DNA from: Coprococcus sp.
GTDB taxonomy: Bacteria; Bacillota; Clostridia; Lachnospirales; Lachnospiraceae
Assembly: GCA_016296785.1 (NCBI GenBank)
Contig: JAEDHX010000002.1
Location: forward strand, 16,867-80,866
Direction of reading: 5' to 3'
DNA length: 64,000 nucleotides
Below are positions 27,115 through 35,829 of the stretch, in pieces; positions within the stretch are counted from its first letter, which is position 1, and the number at the start of each line of letters is the position of its first letter. The notes beneath the pieces are model-generated. The model ran no database searches. It saw only the letters and a list, made by a program, of their open reading frames with translations, and was not told the DNA's origin. The translations under genes were made by a program, and so were the position numbers.

Positions 27115-28856
27115 GTAATACAAAAAAGACAAATAATAAAGCCACAATTAAAAGAATACTAAAATATATTAGAAAATATATAGTACTTGTAATTATGTCG
27201 CTTGTATGTGCTGCAGTATCTGTAGTACTGACGTTATATGCACCAATACTTATCGGACGCGGAGTAGATAAGATAGTAGGTCCTTCAAATGTTGATTTTG
27301 CAGGACTTAAGGAGATACTTATTAAACTGTGTATTGTTGTTGCAATTACGGCAGTAGCGCAGTGGATAATGAATATCCTAAATAACAAAGTGACTTATAA
27401 GGTTGTAAATGATATCAGAACAAAAGCATATAAGAAGCTTGAGAGATTGCCACTTTCTTATATAGATTCTCATAAGCATGGAGATATAGTCAGCAGGATT
27501 ATTTCTGACGTTGATCAGTTTTCAGACGGACTTCTTATGGGCTTTACGCAGCTGTTTACGGGAGTTATGACAATAATCGGTACTCTTTGTTTTATGATAT
27601 CAATTAATAAGCTGATAGCGCTTATTGTTGTATGCATAACACCTGTTTCATTATTTGTGGCTGCCTTCATTGCGAAGAAGACCTATAACATGTTTATGAA
27701 GCAGTCAAGAATTAAGGGTGAGATGACCTCCCTTGTAAATGAGATGGTTGAGAATCAAAAGGTAGTTACAGCATTTTCGATGGAGGATGAGGTAAATGAA
27801 CGCTTTAATGAGATAAATGGCAGGTTAAACAAGGCCTCACTTGATGCTACCTTCTTTTCTTCAACTACAAATCCGTGTACAAGATTTGTAAACAGCCTTG
27901 TATATACAGGAGTAGGCATTGTAGGCGCTATAATGGCCATAAAAGGCTTAATATCTGTTGGACAGCTTACTAGCTTCCTTAGCTATGCAAATCAGTATAC
28001 AAAGCCATTTAACGAGATTTCAGGCGTGGTTACTGAGCTCCAAAATGCACTTGCATCAGCTGCAAGAGTATTTGAGCTTATTGATGAGAAGACTGAGCTT
28101 GTTAATTCAGAAAATGCGATTGAGTTAGGAACCGTAAATGGTGATGTTCTGCTTAGCAATGTAGATTTTTCATACAACAAGGATGTAGAGCTTATTAAGA
28201 ATCTTAATCTGGATATTAAGAAGGGCCAGAGAGTAGCTATAGTTGGACCTACAGGCTGCGGTAAGAGTACTGTTATCAATCTTCTTATGAGATTTTATGA
28301 TGTTGATGCCGGAAGCATAAGTGTGGATGGCCATGATATCAGAGAGGTCACAAGACGGAGTCTTAGAAGAAATTATGGAATGGTTCTTCAGGAGACCTGG
28401 CTTAAGACCGGAACAATAAGAGACAATATAGCATACGGAAGGCCGGAGGCGACAGATGAAGAGGTTATTGCGGCTGCAAAGCAGTCACATGCACACAGCT
28501 TTATTAAAAGACTGCCTGATGGATATGATACAGTTATTACTGAGGATGGAGGTAACCTTTCACAGGGACAGAAGCAGCTCCTTTGTATAACAAGAGTTAT
28601 GCTTGATTTACCACCTATGCTTATACTTGATGAAGCTACATCATCAATTGATACAAGAACTGAAATAAGAATACAGCGTGCATTTACAAAGATGATGCAG
28701 GGAAGAACAAGCTTTGTTGTTGCTCATAGATTGTCAACTATTAAAGAGTCTGATATTATTCTTGTTATGAAGGATGGTCATATAAAAGAGCAGGGCAATC
28801 ATGAAGAGCTTCTTGCAAGAGGCGGCTTCTATGCAACACTATATAATTCACGTTAG
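27111..28856 (+). CDS. ABC exporter half, catalytically competent subunit
   Basis: The 581-aa partner of the preceding exporter half, with a six-helix membrane domain and a nucleotide-binding domain. Walker A GPTGCGKST, Walker B LILDEATSSID and the His-loop VAHRLST are all canonical. The signature reads LSQGQKQ, with Gln for the first Gly, so in the heterodimer its signature faces the degenerate Walker site of the other half. The asymmetry is complementary, as in BmrCD- or TM287/288-like exporters. The ATGA overlap and GAGGTGG site support translational coupling. Confidence 0.93.
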   Translation: MSNTKKTNNKATIKRILKYIRKYIVLVIMSLVCAAVSVVLTLYAPILIGRGVDKIVGPSNVDFAGLKEILIKLCIVVAITAVAQWIMNILNNKVTYKVVNDIRTKAYKKLERLPLSYIDSHKHGDIVSRIISDVDQFSDGLLMGFTQLFTGVMTIIGTLCFMISINKLIALIVVCITPVSLFVAAFIAKKTYNMFMKQSRIKGEMTSLVNEMVENQKVVTAFSMEDEVNERFNEINGRLNKASLDATFFSSTTNPCTRFVNSLVYTGVGIVGAIMAIKGLISVGQLTSFLSYANQYTKPFNEISGVVTELQNALASAARVFELIDEKTELVNSENAIELGTVNGDVLLSNVDFSYNKDVELIKNLNLDIKKGQRVAIVGPTGCGKSTVINLLMRFYDVDAGSISVDGHDIREVTRRSLRRNYGMVLQETWLKTGTIRDNIAYGRPEATDEEVIAAAKQSHAHSFIKRLPDGYDTVITEDGGNLSQGQKQLLCITRVMLDLPPMLILDEATSSIDTRTEIRIQRAFTKMMQGRTSFVVAHRLSTIKESDIILVMKDGHIKEQGNHEELLARGGFYATLYNSR

Positions 28857-28882
28857 AAATACAATTTGAGGAGTGATAATAC

Positions 28883-30097
28883 ATGAAGGTAAGTGAAACA
28901 GGATATACAAAAGACGAGTTACTTGAAATAGCAGACAAATATCTTGCTGAGCCTGCAAGACGCTGGAATTTTATTGAGGAAAAGGGAGATGGCATGTATG
29001 TATATGATGAGGAAGGTAATGCCTATCTTGATTTCTTTGCAGGAATAGCTGTAAGCAGTGCGGGTAACTGTAATAAGAAGGTTGCCGAGGCAATTGCCAA
29101 TCAAAGCAGCGAGGTAATACATGCATCTAATTATGCATATACACTTCCAATGCTCCTTATGGCTAAGAAGGTATGTGATACAATTGGAATGGAGAAAATA
29201 ATATTCCAGAATTCCGGTACTGAGGCAAATGAGGCAATGATAAAAATGGCAAGAAAATATGGTGTCGATAATTATGGACCGGAAAGATATCATATAGTAA
29301 CAGCTAAGAACAGCTTTCATGGAAGAACGTATGGTGCGCTTTCTGCAACAGGACAGCCTGATAATGCCTGCCAGATAGGATATAAGCCTATGCTTCCCGG
29401 CTTTTCATATGCTGAGTATAATAATCTTGAGGATTTCAAGAGTAAATGTACAAAGAACACAATTGCTATTATGGTAGAGCCTGTACAAGGTGAAGGTGGA
29501 GTATATCCTGCTACTGTAGAGTTTCTTCAGGGTTTGCGTGATTTTTGTGATGAGAATGATATGCTGCTTCTCTATGATGAGGTTCAAACAGGCTGGGGAA
29601 GAACAGGAGACATAATGGCATATATGGCTTATGGTGTTAAGCCTGATATGGTTTCAATGGCTAAGGCAATTGGTGGCGGTATGCCAATTGGTGCTATGTG
29701 TACATCAGCTAAGCTTGCTAAGACCTTTGGTGCAGGTGCGCATGGTTCAACATTTGCAGCTAATCCTGTATGCTGTGCAGCGGCACTTGCTGAGATAGAT
29801 GAAATACTTGATAACAACCTGGCAGCAAATGCTAAAGAGGTTGGAGAGTATTTTATGAAGGAGCTTACAAAGCTTCCATTTGTAAAGGAGATACGCGGTA
29901 AGGGACTTCTTGTTGGAGTAGAATTTACTAAGGATATTGCCTTTGAGGTTAAGCATAAGGCAGTTGAAAACAAATTATTAATTACAGCAGTCAGGTCTAA
30001 TATTATTCGAATGGCGCCACCTCTTATTGCAACTAAGGAGGACTGTGACAGAGCCATCGAGCTGCTTATTAAGTCGGTAAATGAGGCAACAGCCTAG
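28883..30097 (+). CDS. argD: Class III aminotransferase, probably acetylornithine aminotransferase
   Basis: A 404-aa PLP enzyme. YLDFFAGIAVSSAGN near the start, FQNSGTEANEAMIKMARK, the PLP aspartate region LLLYDEVQTGWGRTG and PLP lysine 261 in SMAKAIGGGMPIGAM place it in the acetylornithine/ornithine aminotransferase group. ArgD converts N-acetylglutamate semialdehyde to acetylornithine in arginine synthesis. No other arg gene lies nearby, so a related omega-amino acid substrate cannot be excluded. It starts 26 bp after the exporter. Confidence 0.8.
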   Translation: MKVSETGYTKDELLEIADKYLAEPARRWNFIEEKGDGMYVYDEEGNAYLDFFAGIAVSSAGNCNKKVAEAIANQSSEVIHASNYAYTLPMLLMAKKVCDTIGMEKIIFQNSGTEANEAMIKMARKYGVDNYGPERYHIVTAKNSFHGRTYGALSATGQPDNACQIGYKPMLPGFSYAEYNNLEDFKSKCTKNTIAIMVEPVQGEGGVYPATVEFLQGLRDFCDENDMLLLYDEVQTGWGRTGDIMAYMAYGVKPDMVSMAKAIGGGMPIGAMCTSAKLAKTFGAGAHGSTFAANPVCCAAALAEIDEILDNNLAANAKEVGEYFMKELTKLPFVKEIRGKGLLVGVEFTKDIAFEVKHKAVENKLLITAVRSNIIRMAPPLIATKEDCDRAIELLIKSVNEATA

Positions 30098-30112
30098 AAT
30101 TGGAGAATTATT

Positions 30113-30607
30113 ATGGGAAGAAGTAAAGATGAAATGCAGGATGTGACGCTGCTAGGCAACAAAAATGTAACCTATAGCATGGATTATGCGCCGGAGGTAC
30201 TTGAGACCTTTGTAAATAAGCACCAGGATAATGATTATTTTGTCAAGTTTAACTGTCCTGAGTTTACAAGCCTTTGTCCAATAACAGGCCAGCCGGACTT
30301 TGCAACAATATATATTTCATATGTTCCTGATGTTAAAATGGTTGAAAGTAAATCCCTAAAGCTATATTTATTCAGCTTCAGAAATCATGGTGACTTCCAT
30401 GAGGACTGCGTTAATATTATCATGAAGGATTTAATTAAGCTAATGGAGCCTAAATATATAGAGGTTTGGGGCAAATTTACACCAAGAGGCGGAATATCGA
30501 TAGATCCATATTGTAATTATGGAAGACCGGGAACTAAGTGGGAAGAGGTTGCCTGGAACAGACTTGCAAACCACGACCTTTATCCTGAGAAAATAGATAA
30601 CAGATAA
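30113..30607 (+). CDS. queF: NADPH-dependent 7-cyano-7-deazaguanine reductase QueF
   Basis: QueF reduces the nitrile preQ0 to preQ1, the precursor of the tRNA base queuosine. The 164-aa unimodular form shows catalytic Cys55 in FTSLCPITG, Asp62, the substrate Glu78 in [10 protein letters not shown] and His96 in GDFHEDC. The usual partners queC, queD and queE are not in the window. It follows argD by 15 nt and precedes folC by 14 nt, so it is embedded in a mixed operon, with no room for its own preQ1 riboswitch. Confidence 0.95.
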   Translation: MGRSKDEMQDVTLLGNKNVTYSMDYAPEVLETFVNKHQDNDYFVKFNCPEFTSLCPITGQPDFATIYISYVPDVKMVESKSLKLYLFSFRNHGDFHEDCVNIIMKDLIKLMEPKYIEVWGKFTPRGGISIDPYCNYGRPGTKWEEVAWNRLANHDLYPEKIDNR

Positions 30608-30621
30608 GTAAGGCATTAGTT

Positions 30622-31905
30622 ATGACGGAATATGAAAAGACAGTAGATTATATACTTAATATACCTATGTTTGCAGGCAAAATCGGCCATGATAATCTGA
30701 AACAGCTTCTGGACAGACTTGGTAATCCGGAGGATACGCCTCATATTATTCATGTTGCCGGAACAAATGGTAAGGGTTCAACCTGTAAGGCGCTTGCAAC
30801 GCTGTTAATGCATTCAGGATATCGTGTAGGGCTTTTTACGTCACCTCATCTGGTATCGATAAATGAACGTATAAGTATAAATGGCGAAGATATTTCGAAC
30901 GAGGATTTTGTTAGCTGTTTTAATAAGGTTAAGGCAGCATTTGATATTCATCCATCCTTCTTTGAGGTTGTATTTGCGATGGCAGCAGTTTATTTCAAGG
31001 AAAAAAAGGTAGATTACGTTATATATGAAACCGGAATGGGTGGACGTCTTGATGCAACTAATGTTGTTAAGCCGGAGCTTACTATTATTACCTCTATTTC
31101 GTACGACCATATGGAATATCTTGGAAATACAATAGAGCAGATTGCATACGAGAAGGCAGGTATTATTAAGAAGGATACTCCGTTGATTTATTTCAGGAGA
31201 GATGAGTCTTCCTCCAGAATAATAGAGGATGTGGCGAAATCCTTGAATTCAAAGGTAATATCAGTCGAAAAATCAAACTATATAATAAATCATTTGCAGG
31301 ATAAAAACATTGATTTTTCACTTCATACTAGTTATTATAGTTATGATAATTTGATGATAAAGAGGACATCCCTTTATCAGGTTGAAAATATTAGTCTTGC
31401 AGTAGCAGCATACTACTATTTGCTTGATGGTATTGTTGACATGGATGTGCTGCGAGATGGCTTGTATGAATTTTGCTGGCAAGGAAGAATGGAAGAGGTT
31501 CTTCCCGGAGTATTTGTTGATGGAGCTCATAATGAAGAGGCAATAGGCTCATATGTTGAATCACTAAAGATGCTTCATAAGGATTGCAGTAAGATACTCG
31601 TATTTGCAGCAGTATCTGATAAAGACTATGAGTCAATGATTAAGATACTTATAGATAATATAGAATTTGACTATATTATTGTAACAGGAGTTAAGGGCAG
31701 GAGAAAGACGCCCGTAGATGTTATTGCTAAGATATTTGAAGCACAGACAAATAAGGCTGTACTTAGCTATGACAGGATACAAGATGCCATGAATAAGGCA
31801 TTGCAATTAAAGGCGGAAGCGAAAAATACTAACATCTATTGTGTTGGTTCTCTCTACCTGGTAGGAGAGGTCAAAGAATGGATAGAAAATGGGAGGCCAT
31901 TATGA
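30622..31905 (+). CDS. folC: Folylpolyglutamate synthase/dihydrofolate synthase
   Basis: FolC adds glutamate to dihydropteroate and folates with ATP. The 427-aa protein has the Mur-ligase ATP loop GTNGKGST (47-54, Lys51), the folate loop GLFTSPHLVSINERI, TGMGGRLDATN, and EKAGIIK with the lysine that is carbamylated in this family. FVDGAHNEEA marks the C-terminal domain. It ends with an ATGA overlap with a 48-codon gene, so the two are translationally coupled. Confidence 0.95.
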   Translation: MTEYEKTVDYILNIPMFAGKIGHDNLKQLLDRLGNPEDTPHIIHVAGTNGKGSTCKALATLLMHSGYRVGLFTSPHLVSINERISINGEDISNEDFVSCFNKVKAAFDIHPSFFEVVFAMAAVYFKEKKVDYVIYETGMGGRLDATNVVKPELTIITSISYDHMEYLGNTIEQIAYEKAGIIKKDTPLIYFRRDESSSRIIEDVAKSLNSKVISVEKSNYIINHLQDKNIDFSLHTSYYSYDNLMIKRTSLYQVENISLAVAAYYYLLDGIVDMDVLRDGLYEFCWQGRMEEVLPGVFVDGAHNEEAIGSYVESLKMLHKDCSKILVFAAVSDKDYESMIKILIDNIEFDYIIVTGVKGRRKTPVDVIAKIFEAQTNKAVLSYDRIQDAMNKALQLKAEAKNTNIYCVGSLYLVGEVKEWIENGRPL

Positions 31906-32048
31906 TAAATTTTGATGAAGAGGTAAAGAAGTTTAAACCTACTCTTGAGCTTGATCAGGCAGAAGAAGCTATATACAATAATGATATGAAGGACATTATG
32001 GATATTATGCAGGAGATGATGAGAGTAGCTAAGGAGACGGAGCGATAA
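31902..32048 (+). CDS. 48-aa hypothetical microprotein
   Basis: The ATG overlaps the folC stop (ATGA) and GGGAGG lies 6 nt upstream, so translation is very likely. The product is acidic and helical (FDEEVKKFKPTLELDQAEEAIYN..., ending MQEMMRVAKETER), with no membrane segment or motif I recognise. It ends 2 nt before the zinc-ribbon/TPR gene, which suggests that the two work together, perhaps as a small partner of the TPR domain. Function unknown. Confidence 0.75.
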   Translation: MINFDEEVKKFKPTLELDQAEEAIYNNDMKDIMDIMQEMMRVAKETER

Positions 32049-32050
32049 AT

Positions 32051-33460
32051 ATGGCAGATGTACTAAATTGTAAGCACTGTGGAGGAGCCATAGCTGTTAC
32101 AGGTTATTGCTCTGTGTGTGGGCTGAAAATTGAATATGTCAATAAAGCACTTAACTCATCTAAGTATTATTATAATATTGGTCTTGACATGGCAAGAGTT
32201 AGAGATATGACAGGAGCTAAGGAAGCACTCAAGAAATCCTTGAAATATGACAAGATGAATATTGATGCAAGAAATCTGCTTGGACTTGTGTATTATGAAA
32301 CAGGTGAGGTAGTAATGGCACTTAGTCACTGGGTAATAAGTGTAAACTATTTCTCAGGCAGAAATGTAGCAAAGAGATATATCAAGGAAGTAAGGTCTAA
32401 TCCTCATAAGCTTGAGTCTGTTAACAATGTTGCAAGGAAATATAACCAGGCACTTGCATATGCTAAACAGGGAAGTAAGGATTTGGCATTTATTCAGCTT
32501 AGAAAGGTGCTTTCTGATAATAATAAGTTTATTAAGGGATACCTCCTTCTTGCATTATTGTTAATTGATGAAGGACGTGTTGAAAAGGCTGCTAAAGCAC
32601 TTAAGAGAGTATTAAAGATAGATAGAACAAATCCTCTTGCTGTCAGATATTTTAAGGAGATGGGCCATTCGGATGAGGAGATAATGAATTTCCGAGACCA
32701 TCCGGAGGATAATTATGATGCTGATGTATTATTTGTAGATGATGCAAAGGGCTTTTCTAAGACAGGTAATGTTGATTTTGATGGTGAACCAATACCTGTT
32801 GGCAGATATAAGGATATTAACTTCTATAAATACTCAATTGCATACATTCTTGCTGGTCTTATCCTGGGTGTTGCAGTAACCTGGTTTTTAATAATACCTC
32901 ATAGAGATAAAGAGGCTGATAACGCAGAGCGTGATCTTAGAATTTCATTTAGTGAAGAGATAGCAGATAAGAATGTTAAGGTAACATCTCTGGAAAATGA
33001 AATAGGATCACTGCAGGACGAGCTTGATGATTCAAAGAATCAGATTGTCGGACTTGAAAAAAAGATAGCTTCTTACGAGGCGGCATCAGTTCAGATTCTA
33101 TCTGAGGAGGATAAGGTAAAGGTTCAGGCAGGCATTAAGAAATATAATGATATGTCATATGATGCGGCAATTGATGATTTTGATGCAGTATTAGATAAGA
33201 ATCCTGATAGTGATATTGCACTTTACTATAAGGGCATGTGCTACGTTAAGAAATCTGATAACCAGACGGCAAAGCAGATATTTACTAAACTTGTTAATAG
33301 CTGTCCTGATTCAGTATACTATACTATTGCTGCTTCTTATACAGATAAGACCACTGATTCAGATACCTCATCAGTGCCGGAAGCAGATGGCAATAATGAT
33401 GCAGATGATGATGGACAAGATAATGGACAGGATAATGGTGATGTACCTTTAGATGAATAA
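32051..33460 (+). CDS. Zinc-ribbon, TPR and coiled-coil membrane protein, unknown function
   Basis: A 469-aa protein with a clear domain order. A zinc ribbon (CKHCGG...CSVCG, Cys7-Cys10 and Cys20-Cys23) is followed by about four TPR-like repeats (residues 38-215) and one transmembrane helix near 262-280 (SIAYILAGLILGVAVTWFLI). Outside come a coiled coil (about 305-345), two more TPR-like repeats (about 360-430) and an acidic tail rich in Asp/Gly/Asn. The N-terminus should be cytosolic and the C-terminal repeats outside. The zinc ribbon resembles those of the two kinases. It looks like a scaffold bridging cytosol and envelope; no function is established. Confidence 0.85.
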   Translation: MADVLNCKHCGGAIAVTGYCSVCGLKIEYVNKALNSSKYYYNIGLDMARVRDMTGAKEALKKSLKYDKMNIDARNLLGLVYYETGEVVMALSHWVISVNYFSGRNVAKRYIKEVRSNPHKLESVNNVARKYNQALAYAKQGSKDLAFIQLRKVLSDNNKFIKGYLLLALLLIDEGRVEKAAKALKRVLKIDRTNPLAVRYFKEMGHSDEEIMNFRDHPEDNYDADVLFVDDAKGFSKTGNVDFDGEPIPVGRYKDINFYKYSIAYILAGLILGVAVTWFLIIPHRDKEADNAERDLRISFSEEIADKNVKVTSLENEIGSLQDELDDSKNQIVGLEKKIASYEAASVQILSEEDKVKVQAGIKKYNDMSYDAAIDDFDAVLDKNPDSDIALYYKGMCYVKKSDNQTAKQIFTKLVNSCPDSVYYTIAASYTDKTTDSDTSSVPEADGNNDADDDGQDNGQDNGDVPLDE

Positions 33461-33494
33461 TATATTGAGTCAATAACTAAATATTAATGATTAC

Positions 33495-33527
33495 AAAAGA
33501 CAAGCATATTATATGTTTGTCTTTTTT
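33495..33527 (+). terminator. Intrinsic terminator after the TPR gene
   Basis: A 14-bp stem (33495-33508 with 33512-33525, one G-T wobble) ends in six T residues. Its T tract overlaps the left arm of the next inverted repeat. Confidence 0.8.
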
Positions 33528-33568
33528 GTATAATTAGGAAATCCCTCCGAATTTCCTATTATACAAAA
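33524..33568. repeat. 19-bp imperfect inverted repeat
   Basis: Positions 33524-33542 pair with 33551-33568 apart from one bulged base, around an 8-nt loop. It adjoins the GC-rich palindromic element and may be part of the same unit. Confidence 0.7.
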
Positions 33569-33569
33569 A

Positions 33570-33662
33570 CGCTCCGCTAAGGATGCGCACTCGCGCGATA
33601 GAAAGTCTGTCGCACAAGCGACCGCGCTTGGCGCGAGAATCTCGCAAGCGAGATTCTTTCTA
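33570..33662. repeat. GC-rich cloverleaf-like palindromic element
   Basis: This stretch is far richer in G+C than its surroundings. An outer 7-bp stem (33599-33605 with 33656-33662) encloses three perfect hairpins. Hairpin 1 is GTCGC-acaa-GCGAC (33609-33622), hairpin 2 is CGCGC-ttg-GCGCG (33623-33635), and hairpin 3 has an 8-bp stem with a 2-nt loop (33638-33655). A small GCGC-actc-GCGC hairpin lies at 33585-33596. No reading frame fits. It occupies the place where the spoIIA promoter is expected. It could be a dispersed palindromic repeat, a MITE-like element or a structured RNA. Confidence 0.7.
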
Positions 33663-33691
33663 ATATTAGTGAGAAAAAATGGAGGTTGATG

Positions 33692-34000
33692 ATGAATATT
33701 TATGAAATAATGGGGGATACTATAGTAATAAGTCTGCCAAAGGAGGTAGATGATTATAGGGCATCGATAATAATAGAAAATACTAATAAAGCATTTGCAG
33801 ATGAACGAATAAGACATGTTGTATTTGATTTTAAGGAGACATGTTTTATGGACAGCTCGGGAATAGGTCTGATTACAAGACGTTTCCGTGATGTATATGA
33901 TAGGGGCGGTACGGCTGCTGTTGTAAATGTGAATCCAAGGATAGACAAAATTCTATTGATGTCAGGCATATATAAGATAGCGGATAAGCTTGACAAATAA
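33692..34000 (+). CDS. spoIIAA: Anti-sigma F factor antagonist SpoIIAA
   Basis: A 102-aa STAS-domain protein. In its unphosphorylated form it binds SpoIIAB and frees sigma-F in the forespore. The phosphorylation site lies in FMDSSGIGLI, the conserved DSSG motif. ATG 33692 is chosen because GGAGG (33681-33685) is 6 nt upstream; ATG 33689 is too close. It is the first gene of the classic spoIIAA-spoIIAB-sigF operon. No sigma-H promoter is recognisable in the upstream gap, which is filled by the palindromic element. Confidence 0.95.
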   Translation: MNIYEIMGDTIVISLPKEVDDYRASIIIENTNKAFADERIRHVVFDFKETCFMDSSGIGLITRRFRDVYDRGGTAAVVNVNPRIDKILLMSGIYKIADKLDK

Positions 34001-34024
34001 AATATACCAAAAAAGGAGCAAATC

Positions 34025-34462
34025 ATGAATAATAACGGAATTAGATTTGAATTTGCAAGTGATGCTAAGAATGAAGGACTTGCAAGGGTTGTTGTTGCAT
34101 CGTATCTGACAAGAACAAATCCCACACTAACAGAGATAGAGGATGTCAAAACAGCTGTATCAGAGGCGGTAACAAATTCTATTATACATGGATATGATGG
34201 AAAAGCAGGAACAATAGTAATAAATGCGTACATAGAAGGAAGAGAACTTAGTCTTGAAATAATAGATTATGGATGTGGAATAGCAGATATAAATAAAGCA
34301 ATGGAGCCGATGTATTCGAGCAAAAAAGATGGAAATCGTTCAGGAATGGGGTTTTCCTTTATGGAGGCATTTATGGATGAGCTCGTTGTTGAATCTGAGG
34401 TAGGTAAGGGAACAACAGTAAAAATGAAAAAGAAGATTGGTTATGACTTGGAGACTTATTAA
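34025..34462 (+). CDS. spoIIAB: Anti-sigma F factor / kinase SpoIIAB
   Basis: A 145-aa GHKL-fold serine kinase that holds sigma-F inactive and phosphorylates SpoIIAA. The N box VSEAVTNSIIHGY, the G1 box IIDYGCGIAD and the G2 stretch GMGFSFME are visible. AAAAGGAG precedes the ATG. Its stop overlaps the sigF start by one base, which couples synthesis of the anti-sigma and sigma factors. Confidence 0.96.
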   Translation: MNNNGIRFEFASDAKNEGLARVVVASYLTRTNPTLTEIEDVKTAVSEAVTNSIIHGYDGKAGTIVINAYIEGRELSLEIIDYGCGIADINKAMEPMYSSKKDGNRSGMGFSFMEAFMDELVVESEVGKGTTVKMKKKIGYDLETY

Positions 34463-35145
34463 TGGAAGATAATCTGGAGCTGTTAATTCGCGCCAAGGAG
34501 GGCTGCGACTATGCAAAGGAGAAGCTTGTAAAACAAAACCTGGGTCTTGTATTTAGTATCGCAAGAAGGTTTACGGGAAGAGGATATGACATAGAGGATT
34601 TGTATCAGATAGGATGCATAGGTCTGTTAAAGTGTATTGACAGATTTGATGCTTCTTATAATGTTAAGTTCTCAACCTATGCGGTGCCGTTAATACAAGG
34701 CGAGATAAGACGTTTCCTAAGAGATGATGGAGCAATAAAGGTCAGCAGAAGTCTTAAAGCTACAATGAATAAGGTTGAAACATACAGACAAAGAGTGATA
34801 AAGGAAAGTGGTACTGAGCCGGGAATTGAAGAGATTGCGGCAGGACTTGGGATAAATCCATGTGATATAGTAATGGCATTAGAGTCATCCTATAAGGTGG
34901 AATCATTAGATAGTCCGATGCTTATAGAAAAACCATCTGAGAAGGAAAATGATATTATAGAAACTATAATGATTAAGCAAATGCTTCAGTCACTTCCAAG
35001 TGATGAAAAGGAGCTTATTAACCTTAGATATTTTAAGGACAAAACACAGAGCCAGACCGGTGAGGCTCTTGGACTAAGCCAGGTTCAGGTAAGCAGGCTG
35101 GAAAAGAAAATTCTTGATAAGATGAAAAAGCAAATATTGGAATAA
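34462..35145 (+). CDS. sigF: RNA polymerase sporulation sigma factor sigma-F
   Basis: A 227-aa sigma-70 family protein for forespore transcription. Region 2 includes YDIEDLYQIGCIGLLKCIDRF and FSTYAVPLIQGEIRRFLRDDG, region 3 lies around 110-160, and region 4 has the helix-turn-helix KTQSQTGEALGLSQVQVSRLEKK. Length and operon position match SigF/SpoIIAC. Known sigma-F targets include gpr and spoIIR; gpr lies at 48194 in this window. Confidence 0.96.
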   Translation: MEDNLELLIRAKEGCDYAKEKLVKQNLGLVFSIARRFTGRGYDIEDLYQIGCIGLLKCIDRFDASYNVKFSTYAVPLIQGEIRRFLRDDGAIKVSRSLKATMNKVETYRQRVIKESGTEPGIEEIAAGLGINPCDIVMALESSYKVESLDSPMLIEKPSEKENDIIETIMIKQMLQSLPSDEKELINLRYFKDKTQSQTGEALGLSQVQVSRLEKKILDKMKKQILE

Positions 35146-35149
35146 TAAA

Positions 35150-35211
35150 AGCCATGTAATTGGACACTCTATGTATATAAATATACATTAACAGAGGTTA
35201 GTTACATGGCT
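35150..35211 (+). promoter_or_regulatory. Hairpin burying the spoVAA ribosome binding site and start codon
   Basis: AGCCATGTAA (35150-35159) pairs perfectly with TTACATGGCT (35202-35211), which contains the spoVAA ATG. Inside, ATGTATAT pairs with ATATACAT (35171-35178 with 35181-35188), and CTCT (35167-35170) pairs with AGAG (35193-35196) of the Shine-Dalgarno. The folded message would hide both signals. Read on the minus strand it has a T tract and resembles a terminator. Confidence 0.55.
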
Positions 35212-35829
35212 GATTTATTATATTTGAGTCTTTCTGAAAGCGTTATGGCAGAATCAAGAAAGGTGAGAATAAAGGATGTATCAAAAATAGTATGCGACAA
35301 TCCTGACATTAAATATGGTGTAGAAAAGCTTGAATTAATGAATTTTTCAGGAAGCAAGGAACAACAGGTAATATCTATTCTTAATATTATTGAAGAAATT
35401 AAGAAGGAGTATCCCGACTGTCAGATAATAAACCTTGGCAAGCCTGAAACAATTGTATATTACAAGTCCTATGATGCTTCAGATAGAATAAAGCAAAAGC
35501 TCAAGTTCGCATTTGTCTGTTTAATTGCTTTTCTTGGAGCAGGCTTTTCTATTATATCATATAACTCAGATGTCAATCTCGTAGCACAGCTTGACTTAAT
35601 GCAGAATATATTTGTAGGAGAAAGTGAGAAAGGCTCTACAGTTGCAGGAATAGCCTATAGTCTTGGCCTGCTTATTGGAATTATTGTCTTCTTTAATCAT
35701 GGGACAAATAAGAAGTTCTCAGATGATCCAACGCCTCTTCAGGTGCAGATGAGAAAATATGAGCAGGAGGTAAATGAGGCTATAATAACAGATGCAGAAA
35801 GAAAGAAGGATATAAGGGATGCTGATTAG
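35206..35829 (+). CDS. spoVAA: Stage V sporulation protein SpoVAA
   Basis: SpoVA proteins form the inner-membrane channel that moves dipicolinic acid into the forespore and out at germination. This 207-aa member has a soluble N-terminal domain (VRIKDVSKIVCDNPDI..., with NLGKPETIVYY), then two membrane helices (about 106-125 and 148-168) and a charged tail. The order AA-AB-AC directly behind sigF is the classical one. The start codon lies inside a strong hairpin. It overlaps spoVAB by 11 bp. Confidence 0.9.
   Translation: MADLLYLSLSESVMAESRKVRIKDVSKIVCDNPDIKYGVEKLELMNFSGSKEQQVISILNIIEEIKKEYPDCQIINLGKPETIVYYKSYDASDRIKQKLKFAFVCLIAFLGAGFSIISYNSDVNLVAQLDLMQNIFVGESEKGSTVAGIAYSLGLLIGIIVFFNHGTNKKFSDDPTPLQVQMRKYEQEVNEAIITDAERKKDIRDAD

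Noticed and set aside
30098..30112. preQ1 riboswitch for queF
   Set aside because: Only 15 nt lie between argD and queF, too short for the aptamer.
33536..33552. AGGAAAT and GAAT resembling a sigma-H promoter upstream of spoIIAA
   Set aside because: Only 6 bp separate the two boxes, too few for sigma-H, and both lie in the arms of an inverted repeat.
33599..33662. Cloverleaf with a 7-bp outer stem as a possible tRNA
   Set aside because: Loops are 2-4 nt, there is no anticodon loop, T-loop or CCA-like end, and total length is only 64 nt.
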